Source: an uncultured Marvinbryantia sp.
GTDB lineage: Bacteria; Bacillota; Clostridia; Lachnospirales; Lachnospiraceae
DNA length: 5,067 nucleotides
Direction: 5' to 3'
NCBI GenBank assembly: GCA_934373455.1
Contig: CAKRON010000137.1
Location: forward strand, 1-5,067
Positions 1-5,067 of the stretch are shown in pieces (position 1 is the first letter of the stretch; each line of letters begins with the position of its first letter). Both the position numbers and the translations under genes were made by a program. The notes beneath the pieces were generated by a model that did no database searches, was not told where the DNA came from, and saw only the letters and a list, made by a program, of their open reading frames with translations.

Positions 1-369
1 ATATATTGCGGTGCAATTGGAGGTATTGGCTGGGGAATTTGCTGGCTGTTGTCAAATGCGACAAATGTTTCTGTATATGTAAGTACATTGCTCGCGACGA
101 TACAGGTTGTGCTTTTTTCCAGAATATGTAGTACAAAGTTAAGGTGTCCTGTAACAGTGTTTCTGTTGTCAGGAATTTTTCCACTTGTACCGGGAGTTGG
201 GATTTACTGGACAATTTACTATTTAATAGAAGGAAATGTGTTGCAATGCTCTGTGTATGGAAGACGTACATTAGGAATTGCAATCGCAATTGTATTAGGA
301 ATCCTTTTTACATTTGAAATCCCTGCAAGTACAATTGCAAAAATATGTGATTTTAATAACAAAAAATGA
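1..369 (+). CDS. Threonine/serine exporter subunit, ThrE_2 (YjjB) type, 5'-truncated
   Basis: This is the C-terminal part (122 codons and a TGA stop) of a small membrane protein whose start lies left of the window; the frame is open from base 1, so the TTG at 49 is not needed as a start. The protein is almost entirely hydrophobic, with about four membrane segments, and carries the family-like stretch FPLVPG (residues 60-65) after a polar S-x-x-C-x-x-K-x-x-x-P turn (residues 40-50). This pattern fits the ThrE_2/DUF3815 domain, which pairs with a separate ThrE_1 (YjjP-like) protein to export threonine and serine across the cytoplasmic membrane. The family's stand-alone form is about 150 residues, so perhaps 25-35 residues are missing. 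The partner subunit would be expected just upstream, outside the window. The stop is immediately followed by a serine dehydratase gene with no room for a promoter, so the two are probably co-transcribed, which supports a serine substrate. Family call by eye; substrate inferred. Confidence 0.82.
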   Translation: MYCGAIGGIGWGICWLLSNATNVSVYVSTLLATIQVVLFSRICSTKLRCPVTVFLLSGIFPLVPGVGIYWTIYYLIEGNVLQCSVYGRRTLGIAIAIVLGILFTFEIPASTIAKICDFNNKK

Positions 370-372
370 GGG
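368..372 (+). promoter_or_regulatory. Ribosome binding site deciding the serine dehydratase start
   Basis: GAGGG sits 8 bases before the ATG at 381 and overlaps the stop of the exporter gene. The alternative in-frame ATG at 366, which overlaps that stop as ATGA, is preceded only by an A-rich stretch with no Shine-Dalgarno match. The start at 381 is therefore preferred, and it yields an N-terminus reaching the GPSSSHT motif in the usual distance. Confidence 0.75.
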
Positions 373-380
373 TAAATACT

Positions 381-1973
381 ATGAAAAGACAAAATCCAAG
401 TGTATTTAACGACATTGTAGGACCAATTATGATCGGTCCATCCAGTTCACACACATGTGGACCATCTCGTATTGGTTATTTGGCTCAGCAGATGCTGCCG
501 GGAACTTTGAAAAAAGCTACGATTGCATTTGCCAAAGATGGAGCGTATACATTGATGTACAAAGGACAGCGTTCCGATATGGGATATGTAAATGGTTTAT
601 TGGGAAGAAGACCTGAAGATCCGGCATTAAGAAATGCATTTGCAGATGCAAAAGCTGCTGGAGTAGATATTGAATTTGTTATCGAAGATTTTCCACCGAT
701 TGTACCAAATATCTCTCATTTAATTCTTGAAAATACAGAAGGAAGAGTAGTAGAGGTTCATTCTGATTCTACTGGTGGAGGAACAGTAAAACTTTTACAG
801 GTGGATGGTTTCCCAATTGCAGTGGTAGGTGACTGTTATGAAGTACTTGTATTCACAGATTGCGGTGAAGAAGAAGCAAAGAAACTGATGGAAGAGTTAC
901 AGGCAATGCTTCCGGCAGATGAAGGCAATGCAATTTCAAGTTTTGAAGGAAAATGTCTGATCAACTTAAAGCAGCGTGCAGATGTTACAGAAGAGTTCCT
1001 GAAAAAAGCGGAATCTATGGAACATGTTACAGAAGTAAGATATGTAAAACCTATTCTCGCCGTACCTTCTAATCGTCATGCGAAATTCCCATTTGTGAGT
1101 GCAGCAGAAATGCTTGCAGTTGCAAAAGAAACAGGTAAAGAATTGTGGGAACTTGGTATGGACTATGAGATGGCTCGTAGTGGATGGAGCTATGATGAAG
1201 TATGGAAGTACATGGAAGGCGTAGTTGAGACAATGGAGCACAGCTCAAAAGAAGCTTTAAAAGGCGATATTGATATGGCTGGAATCATCGAACCTACCGC
1301 TGGAAAAGTAGAAAACTACGTTAAGAAAAATCCAAAAGCGTTGGATATGGGTGTATTAAACACAGCTGTTCCTTGGGCTATGGGTACAATGGAATACAGT
1401 AGTGCGATGGGAGTGGTATTATGTGCACCAACAGGTGGTTCTGCCGGAATCTTCCCAGGAGCAGTACTTGGTGTGGCAAATCATATGGGACTTTCATTAG
1501 AAGAGAAAGTGAAAGCTATGTTTGTTACATCTGTAATCGGTATCGTGATGAGTAAAGACTGTAATTATTCAGCAGAATTGTACGGATGTCAGGTTGAACC
1601 TGGTGCAGCATCCGGAATGGCTGCCGGAGCACTGGTATATTTAATGGGTGGTACACCAGAACAGTCTTGTATGGCTGCATCTTGTGCGGTACAGAATATT
1701 TTAGGTACAATCTGTGACCCGGTTGCAGGACTTGTTCAGATTCCATGTATCAACAGAAATGCAATGTCAGCAGCAAACGCTGTTGTTTCTGCCAATATGA
1801 TCATGGGTGGATTTGATCCATTGATTCCATTGGATCAGACTGCTGAGACACTGTTCCGTGTCGGAAAACAGTTACCGTCTGAATTAAGATGTACATGTAA
1901 GGGTGGATTATGTATTACACCTTGCGGAGAACAGCTTGCGAGAGAACAGGATATTCGTGACGCAGCAAGATAA
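381..1973 (+). CDS. sdaA: L-serine ammonia-lyase, iron-sulfur dependent, single-chain (beta+alpha fused)
   Basis: Deaminates L-serine to pyruvate and ammonia in the cytoplasm using an oxygen-sensitive [4Fe-4S] cluster. The 530-residue product has an N-terminal SDH-beta domain (about 1-150) with the signature GPSSSHT at 19-25, a middle region (about 151-235) that looks like an alpha/beta, perhaps ACT-like, regulatory module, and an SDH-alpha domain (about 240-520). The alpha domain shows PTGGSAGIFPG (350-360) and three cysteines, C403 (GCQVEPG), C445 (CDPVAG) and C456 (PC-x-x-RN). Their spacing of 42 and 11 residues equals that recalled for the cluster ligands of the Legionella enzyme (C343, C385, C396). 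That enzyme's C-terminal cysteine, which acts as a tail ligand, is absent; instead C504, C506, C511 and C515 cluster near the end. It follows the serine/threonine exporter gene directly and probably shares its transcript. No obvious terminator follows. Family assignment is firm; the regulatory reading of the middle region is inference. Confidence 0.95.
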   Translation: MKRQNPSVFNDIVGPIMIGPSSSHTCGPSRIGYLAQQMLPGTLKKATIAFAKDGAYTLMYKGQRSDMGYVNGLLGRRPEDPALRNAFADAKAAGVDIEFVIEDFPPIVPNISHLILENTEGRVVEVHSDSTGGGTVKLLQVDGFPIAVVGDCYEVLVFTDCGEEEAKKLMEELQAMLPADEGNAISSFEGKCLINLKQRADVTEEFLKKAESMEHVTEVRYVKPILAVPSNRHAKFPFVSAAEMLAVAKETGKELWELGMDYEMARSGWSYDEVWKYMEGVVETMEHSSKEALKGDIDMAGIIEPTAGKVENYVKKNPKALDMGVLNTAVPWAMGTMEYSSAMGVVLCAPTGGSAGIFPGAVLGVANHMGLSLEEKVKAMFVTSVIGIVMSKDCNYSAELYGCQVEPGAASGMAAGALVYLMGGTPEQSCMAASCAVQNILGTICDPVAGLVQIPCINRNAMSAANAVVSANMIMGGFDPLIPLDQTAETLFRVGKQLPSELRCTCKGGLCITPCGEQLAREQDIRDAAR

Positions 1974-2147
1974 TTCCAAATTGAATAAACAGTAATGAAA
2001 AAGCAGTTTGTTTCGACAGAAAGATTTTTGCCGGAACAGACTGTTTTGTTTTGCAAAAAACTTACATATATTTTACATAAAAATGGTAATGAACTTTACA
2101 AGGTACTGATAAAATTAAAACAAAGTTCAAAGAAATGGCAGGCGAAT
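1974..2147. other. Intergenic stretch after serine dehydratase
   Basis: This AT-rich stretch separates the dehydratase from the small membrane protein. I find no convincing intrinsic terminator: the best pairing is a 7-base match (AAACAGT near 1986 with ACTGTTT near 2039) across a long loop. A TATATT box at 2067-2072 resembles a -10 element, but the nearest -35-like hexamer (TTGTTT, 2046-2051) is 15 bases away, so a promoter here is only possible. The frame of the downstream ORF stays open back to an ATG at 1995, but that start has no ribosome site and the extra residues are not membrane-like. Confidence 0.4.
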
Positions 2148-2360
2148 ATGAGATATATGTATGAATTGATGCAAAGAAAAATTAAAATATCTAAAGAAAA
2201 TGCGGCATTGCTGACTGTAGCATTTGTGCTGGTCTGTGTCAGCATTTTAACAGGAATAGCAATTAAGATATTGGGATTGTGGGCATTTGCGGATACCATA
2301 CTCCCTGGAGTTATTCTGGTATGTGGTCTTGCACTTCTGATCTGGATTTTGAATTTATAA
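2148..2360 (+). CDS. Small two-helix membrane protein, unknown function
   Basis: I do not recognise this gene. From ATG 2148 it encodes 70 residues: a short basic N-terminus (about 1-20, rich in Arg and Lys), a hydrophobic helix (about 21-45), a short turn containing Trp and Asp, and a second hydrophobic helix (about 53-69) ending almost at the C-terminus. The positive N-terminus suggests both ends are cytoplasmic. The start is uncertain. ATG 2148 has a weak AGG 5 bases upstream (2140-2142), ATG 2157 and 2169 have nothing better, and the frame is open back to ATG 1995, which would give 121 residues but lacks a ribosome site. It lies between the serine dehydratase and the SseB-like gene, in the same direction. 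No family motif is visible, and a spurious ORF cannot be excluded, although two clean predicted helices argue for a real product. Confidence 0.5.
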   Translation: MRYMYELMQRKIKISKENAALLTVAFVLVCVSILTGIAIKILGLWAFADTILPGVILVCGLALLIWILNL

Positions 2361-2368
2361 GATGCCAG

Positions 2369-2399
2369 GGAAAACTGATTAATGTTTTAGTCAATTTCC
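2369..2399 (+). other. Imperfect hairpin between the small membrane gene and the SseB-like gene
   Basis: GGAAA (2369-2373) pairs with TTTCC (2395-2399), and TGATTAA (2376-2382) pairs with TTAGTCA (2387-2393) with one G-U, around a TGTT loop; A2374/C2375 and A2394 form a small internal bulge. It starts 9 bases after the membrane-protein stop and ends before the next promoter, the place expected for a terminator. No T-run follows, so intrinsic termination is doubtful. Confidence 0.4.
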
Positions 2400-2409
2400 A
2401 CAATATAAC

Positions 2410-2438
2410 TTGATTATTGAACGTCAAAGTTGTATGAT
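2410..2438 (+). promoter_or_regulatory. Sigma-A type promoter for the SseB-like gene
   Basis: TTGATT (2410-2415) and TATGAT (2433-2438) are separated by exactly 17 bases and match the consensus at 4 and 5 of 6 positions. Transcription would begin near 2445, leaving a leader of about 88 bases before the chosen start at 2533. This placement argues against translation from the TTG at 2410 or the ATG at 2434, both of which lie inside the promoter. Confidence 0.6.
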
Positions 2439-2450
2439 AGTAGGTGAGTA

Positions 2451-2490
2451 TTTTATCTTCGCAGGACATTCTAAAATCGCAAAGATGAAA
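2451..2490 (+). other. Stem-loop in the leader of the SseB-like gene
   Basis: Bases 2451-2462 can pair with 2479-2490 as a 12-position stem with one T-G wobble and one mismatch (C2460/A2481), around a 16-base loop. It lies just downstream of the predicted transcription start and buries the in-frame ATG at 2485. It may be a leader structure affecting stability or translation, or a chance AT-rich pairing. It does not resemble a riboswitch class I know. Confidence 0.3.
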
Positions 2491-2532
2491 ACTTTCGACG
2501 AACTATATTATGAGTCAGAAAGGAATATGGGT

Positions 2533-3468
2533 ATGGCAAACATTAATGAGGAAGAACTGAAAAAATTACTGGTATCTGCAGATTTCAAGGAGGAGAGTTA
2601 CGGAAATCTTCCGATACAGGAATTGATCATTCTGAAGAACTCTGCAGCCATCATGAAGACAAAGAACCCGGAGCAGGAAAAAATAGGTGTGTTCTTTGAA
2701 AAGAGAGAATCCTTTTTCGTACATATGATTTTGAGACGTATGCAGACTATAGAGACATTATTTTGTGTATTCTCGAAAGCAACGAATTTACCATTTGTAT
2801 ACTGCGATCCGGACAGCTGCAATGACCAGGTATGGTTATTTACAGAAGAACGTTTTGCACAGAAGCAGGCTATGGTTCAGAGACAGAAGCATGTAGAACT
2901 GATTGTAGTAAAATTAGAGAATAAACAATTCCTGACTTTCCTGACAGGATTGTTCGCGATGGGAGTAAATGCATTTGTATTAGACAAAGGTGTGAATGCA
3001 GTGGAGATTGAACTGGAGAAGCTGGTAAGAAAGCCTGATTTCGATGCAGTTCCGGAAGAAAAGCGTCCATTGCAGAATCCACAGCTTTTACTGACAGGAT
3101 GCTATTTTGCACAGGAAAGACAGCTTCCGGAAGAAGAACGTGACAAAGAGGCACTTCATGATCTGGAAGAAGAGATGATTGTGAATTTCCACAGAGGAAA
3201 AGTGTTGGTACCTGTTCAGGTTCCGGAAGGAGCAGAAAAGGTAGAGCCGAAAGATATGAAGATTCCATTTATCAAGTTGAATAACGGAGATATTTATCAG
3301 CCTGTTTGTGCAGATGCAGCAGAGTTTCAGAGATTTAATAGAAATAAGATGTTTAAAGCAATCATTATGGACAGCAGCAAAGTAAAAGGCATGATGGGAG
3401 AGAAGATCAAAGGAGTGATGTTGAATCCGGTAACTTTGAGACTTCTGATTCCAAAGCAGAGAGTGTAG
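2533..3468 (+). CDS. SseB-family protein with two SseB-like modules
   Basis: Cytoplasmic protein of 311 residues with no signal peptide or membrane segment. The C-terminal part (about 222-308) reads as an SseB N-terminal-type domain: a K-V-L-V-P strand, IPFI followed by a polar turn, then KGVMLNP (residues 292-298 or so) and a hydrophobic last strand. The central part (about 74-165) has the same order: an LFCVF strand, LPFVYCDPD, an LFTEERFA segment, and GVNAFVLDKG before a final strand, so the protein appears to hold two diverged copies. The N-terminal 60 residues are charged and partly helical. Start 2533 is chosen because AAAGGA (2519-2524) lies 8 bases upstream; in-frame ATGs at 2485 and 2527 are less well placed, and the frame extends to 2410 through a promoter. 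E. coli SseB is linked to serine sensitivity, but its biochemical role is unclear and none can be assigned here. Followed by a strong terminator, so probably monocistronic. Confidence 0.8.
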   Translation: MANINEEELKKLLVSADFKEESYGNLPIQELIILKNSAAIMKTKNPEQEKIGVFFEKRESFFVHMILRRMQTIETLFCVFSKATNLPFVYCDPDSCNDQVWLFTEERFAQKQAMVQRQKHVELIVVKLENKQFLTFLTGLFAMGVNAFVLDKGVNAVEIELEKLVRKPDFDAVPEEKRPLQNPQLLLTGCYFAQERQLPEEERDKEALHDLEEEMIVNFHRGKVLVPVQVPEGAEKVEPKDMKIPFIKLNNGDIYQPVCADAAEFQRFNRNKMFKAIIMDSSKVKGMMGEKIKGVMLNPVTLRLLIPKQRV

Positions 3469-3478
3469 ACCGTTGGGG

Positions 3479-3520
3479 ACGGAGTTTTGTGGCTTTTTAA
3501 AGTTACAAAGCTCCGTTTTT
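3479..3520 (+). terminator. Intrinsic terminator of the SseB-like gene
   Basis: Bases 3479-3495 pair with 3500-3516 over 17 positions (three of them G-U on the plus transcript) with a TTTA loop, followed by a T-run at 3516-3520. It begins 11 bases after the SseB-like stop. On the opposite strand the wobble pairs become C-A mismatches and no T-run follows, so it works for rightward transcription only. Its right arm also encodes the last residues and stop of the convergent ttcA-like gene. Confidence 0.88.
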
Positions 3521-4240
3521 GTGTTCAGATTCACCGCAAAACTCAGCCCCCATGGTTATGGCAGAAAACATGCGGTCTTTGACGCCTGGATTTTCACGGT
3601 TCAGGGTCTGAAGCAGATCTTTGACATATTGACGCTTGGTATAACCGTCAGCGGGACAGGGATTCTTGACGATTGGAAGCTGATATTTATTGCGAAAACC
3701 AATAATCTCTGCTTCGGACACATAAATGAGAGGTCGGATCAGAGTCAGATCCATATGATCAAGATAGGTCTTCGGTGAAAAAGAATGAAAGCGTCCTTCA
3801 TACATCAGAGAAAGCATCATAGTTTCCACAACGTCATCTTTATGGTGGGCATAAGCAAGCTTGTTGCATCCAAGTTCTTTGATTTTTTCATTAAAAGCGC
3901 CTTTTCTTAATTTGGCACACAAAGAGCAGGGATTTGATTCCTGACGTTCTTCGAAAACAATTTTGCCAATTTGAGTTGGCACAATGGTGTACGGAACCTG
4001 AAGCTTTTGACAGAGAGCTTCCACAGGTGACAGGTTAAATCCTGGATAGCCAAGATCTACCGTAACAGCCTCCAGCTCAAAATGTTTCGGATAAAACTTT
4101 TGAAGTCCCTGTAAGGCATAAAGGAGTGTAAGACTGTCTTTTCCTCCGGAAATGCCAACGGCAATTCGATCTCCTTCTTCTATCAATTGATAATGATCAA
4201 CGGCCTGTCTGGTCAGACTAAAAAGTCTTTGAAGTTTCAC
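3503..4240 (-). CDS. ttcA: TtcA-family tRNA 2-thiocytidine biosynthesis protein (PP-loop ATPase)
   Basis: Predicted cytoplasmic enzyme of 245 residues from a GTG start. The family adenylates a tRNA base and inserts sulfur; E. coli TtcA makes 2-thiocytidine at position 32 with an Fe-S cluster. Seen here: the PP-loop SGGKDS (31-36), the pair C105-x-x-C108 in NPCSLCAKLRKG, the AHHKDDVVET segment (131-140) typical of TtcA, an IRPL segment (168-171), and a third cysteine C195 in KNPCPADG. Two close cysteines plus one about 90 residues later match the three cluster ligands of TtcA and speak against TilS. It is shorter than E. coli TtcA (about 311), lacking terminal extensions. The start is fixed by AGGAGG 7 bases upstream; the frame is open to 4393, but the promoter lies inside that extension. 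The last six codons overlap the terminator of the convergent SseB-like gene. Which tRNA base it modifies in this organism is not known from sequence. Confidence 0.88.
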   Translation of the reverse strand: MKLQRLFSLTRQAVDHYQLIEEGDRIAVGISGGKDSLTLLYALQGLQKFYPKHFELEAVTVDLGYPGFNLSPVEALCQKLQVPYTIVPTQIGKIVFEERQESNPCSLCAKLRKGAFNEKIKELGCNKLAYAHHKDDVVETMMLSLMYEGRFHSFSPKTYLDHMDLTLIRPLIYVSEAEIIGFRNKYQLPIVKNPCPADGYTKRQYVKDLLQTLNRENPGVKDRMFSAITMGAEFCGESEHKNGAL

Positions 4241-4247
4241 AAAAAAT

Positions 4248-4253
4248 CCTCCT
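4248..4253 (-). promoter_or_regulatory. Ribosome binding site of ttcA, fixing a GTG start
   Basis: A perfect AGGAGG on the minus strand lies 7 bases before GTG at 4240-4238. No ATG in frame is close enough to use it, so GTG is the start and the upstream reading frame to 4393 is not translated from its ATG. Confidence 0.88.
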
Positions 4254-4288
4254 GGTAATATGATTTCAGATGAATAAATTCCGATCTT

Positions 4289-4317
4289 TTTATAGCACAC
4301 TATATAAGATGTGTCAA
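4289..4317 (-). promoter_or_regulatory. Near-consensus sigma-A promoter of ttcA
   Basis: On the minus strand a perfect TTGACA (4317-4312) is followed after exactly 17 bases by TATAAA (4294-4289), preceded by TGC, an extended -10 element. Transcription would start near 4282, giving a leader of about 40 bases. This is the strongest promoter in the window and suggests constitutive, fairly high expression. Confidence 0.85.
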
Positions 4318-4343
4318 ATGTCAGAAGATCTATGTGCATGGTA

Positions 4344-4372
4344 TTGTAGAAAATAGCTAAATATGATATAGT
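4344..4372 (+). promoter_or_regulatory. Extended -10 promoter of pepV
   Basis: TTGTAG (4344-4349) and TATAGT (4367-4372) are 17 bases apart, and TGA directly precedes the -10 as an extended element. The -35 is weak (3 of 6), the -10 good (5 of 6). The start would be near 4379, about 29 bases before the pepV ATG. The -35 boxes of this and the ttcA promoter are 26 bases apart, facing away from each other. Confidence 0.6.
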
Positions 4373-4407
4373 TAAACCGAAAATGAAAAGCAAAGGAAGT
4401 AAATGTC

Positions 4408-5067
4408 ATGTACAAAGAAAAATTGGATGCATATATAGATGCACATAAAGACGACATGCTGGAAGACCTGAAAAAGCTGGTTCGTATCGATAGCCAGAAG
4501 GGCGAAGCAATGCCGGGAAAGCCATTTGGTGAAGGCCCAGCAAAAGTATTAGACGCTGCGGAAGAAATGATCAAAGAATACGGATTTACAACTACGAATT
4601 ACGATCATTATGTAGTTGCAGCAGATTTCAGTGATCAGGAGAAAAAACTGGATATTCTGGCACATTTGGATGTCGTTCCGGTAACGAAGAACTGGAAAGA
4701 GACAGAGCCGTTTGAACCGTTAATCAAAGATGGAAAGATCTATGGACGCGGAACTGCAGATGATAAGGGTCCTGCGATTGCTGCGATTTATGCTATGAGA
4801 GCAATCAAAGAATGTGGAGTGCCATTGAAGAACAGTATGAGACTGATTCTGGGATCAGATGAGGAATGTGGATCAGCAGATCTGAAGTATTACTATGCGA
4901 GAGAAAAAGAAGCACCGATGTCCTTTACACCGGATGCAGATTTCCCGGTTATTAATTTGGAAAAAGGTCGTCTTCAGAAAGAGTTTACACAGAAACTGAA
5001 CGCTGGCAACAGTGGAGCAGCAGTTGTGAAGATACAGGCAGGTACCAAAGTAAATGTAGTACCAGAT
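4408..5067 (+). CDS. pepV: Dipeptidase PepV-like, M20 metallopeptidase, 3'-truncated
   Basis: The first 220 codons of a cytoplasmic di-zinc peptidase that releases amino acids from dipeptides; the family is usually about 460-470 residues, so just under half is present. The start ATG 4408 has AGGA 10 bases upstream (4394-4397). Visible M20 features are AHLDVVP with H86 and D88, GRGTADDKGP with D118, the pair E152-E153 in GSDEECGSAD, and D176 in FTPDADFP. Each is one less than the numbers I recall for Lactobacillus PepV (H87, D89, D119, E153/E154, D177), so all the metal and catalytic residues expected in this half are present; the last histidine ligand (H439 in PepV) falls outside. The end of the window lies in the inserted lid domain. 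It is transcribed divergently from ttcA by its own promoter. PepV prefers dipeptides, including those with N-terminal beta-alanine; exact specificity cannot be read here. Confidence 0.93.
   Translation, partial: MYKEKLDAYIDAHKDDMLEDLKKLVRIDSQKGEAMPGKPFGEGPAKVLDAAEEMIKEYGFTTTNYDHYVVAADFSDQEKKLDILAHLDVVPVTKNWKETEPFEPLIKDGKIYGRGTADDKGPAIAAIYAMRAIKECGVPLKNSMRLILGSDEECGSADLKYYYAREKEAPMSFTPDADFPVINLEKGRLQKEFTQKLNAGNSGAAVVKIQAGTKVNVVPD

Noticed and set aside
366..380. ATG at 366 overlapping the exporter stop (ATGA) as the serine dehydratase start
   Set aside because: No Shine-Dalgarno precedes it, whereas GAGGG is ideally placed for ATG 381 and the usual N-terminus begins there.
966..1746. Minus-strand frames opposite the serine dehydratase (966-1241 and 1525-1746)
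   Set aside because: Shadows of conserved dehydratase codons with no start signals.
1986..2046. Terminator after the serine dehydratase
   Set aside because: Only a 7-base pairing over a loop of about 40 bases, without a following T-run directly after the stem.
2410..2532. N-terminal extension of the SseB-like protein to TTG 2410
   Set aside because: The first codons lie within a good promoter, and AAAGGA fits the start at 2533.
2870..3268. Long minus-strand reading frames opposite the SseB-like gene, including one at 3088-3534
   Set aside because: They are antisense to a well-supported gene, have no family motifs or ribosome sites, and have compositions typical of shadow frames.
3473..3778. 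Plus-strand reading frame opposite the end of ttcA
   Set aside because: It begins inside the intergenic/terminator segment, overlaps conserved ttcA codons and has no recognisable features.
4297..4314. ACAC-N10-GTGT inverted repeat between the -10 and -35 boxes of ttcA as an operator
   Set aside because: Arms of only four bases; easily expected by chance and matching no operator I can name.
4241..4393. N-terminal extension of the TtcA-like protein to an ATG at 4393
   Set aside because: It would contain the near-consensus promoter and AGGAGG site; the added residues are not family-like.

Overview
The window looks like an ordinary chromosomal segment of a moderately low-GC, Gram-positive anaerobe. 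Clostridia, probably Lachnospiraceae, is the best guess. The basis is an iron-sulfur L-serine dehydratase fused into one chain, a TtcA-like protein of the short form, an SseB-like protein, AGGAGG-type ribosome sites and TTGACA/TATAAT-type promoters. I see no mobile element, CRISPR array, rRNA or tRNA. The taxonomic call is an inference from gene content and base composition, not a search.

Layout, left to right. Bases 1-369 (+) are the C-terminal part of a threonine/serine exporter subunit (ThrE_2/YjjB type), cut by the window edge. Its stop is followed at once by an Fe-S L-serine ammonia-lyase (381-1973, +) with a full set of recognisable catalytic and cluster residues. A small two-helix membrane protein follows (about 2148-2360, +), then an intergenic region with a hairpin and a good sigma-A promoter (2410-2438). 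That promoter drives an SseB-family protein with two SseB-like modules (2533-3468, +). A strong intrinsic terminator (3479-3520) ends this unit and runs into the last codons of the convergent ttcA-like gene (3503-4240, -). Between 4241 and 4407 lie two back-to-back promoters, one for ttcA leftwards (near consensus) and one for pepV rightwards. PepV, an M20 dipeptidase, starts at 4408 and runs off the right edge.

How the genes fit together. The exporter and the dehydratase form a compact serine-handling pair: one removes excess serine/threonine from the cell, the other deaminates serine to pyruvate and ammonia. The downstream SseB-like gene belongs to a family named for its effect on serine sensitivity in E. 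coli, which makes a serine theme conceivable, but it has its own promoter and the link is not shown by the sequence. TtcA (tRNA sulfur modification) and PepV (peptide catabolism) are separate units.

I did not find a clearly new biological system. The points most worth a second look are the serine-themed neighbourhood, the cysteine-rich C-terminus of the dehydratase, the tandem SseB architecture with a structured leader, and the terminator embedded in the end of ttcA.
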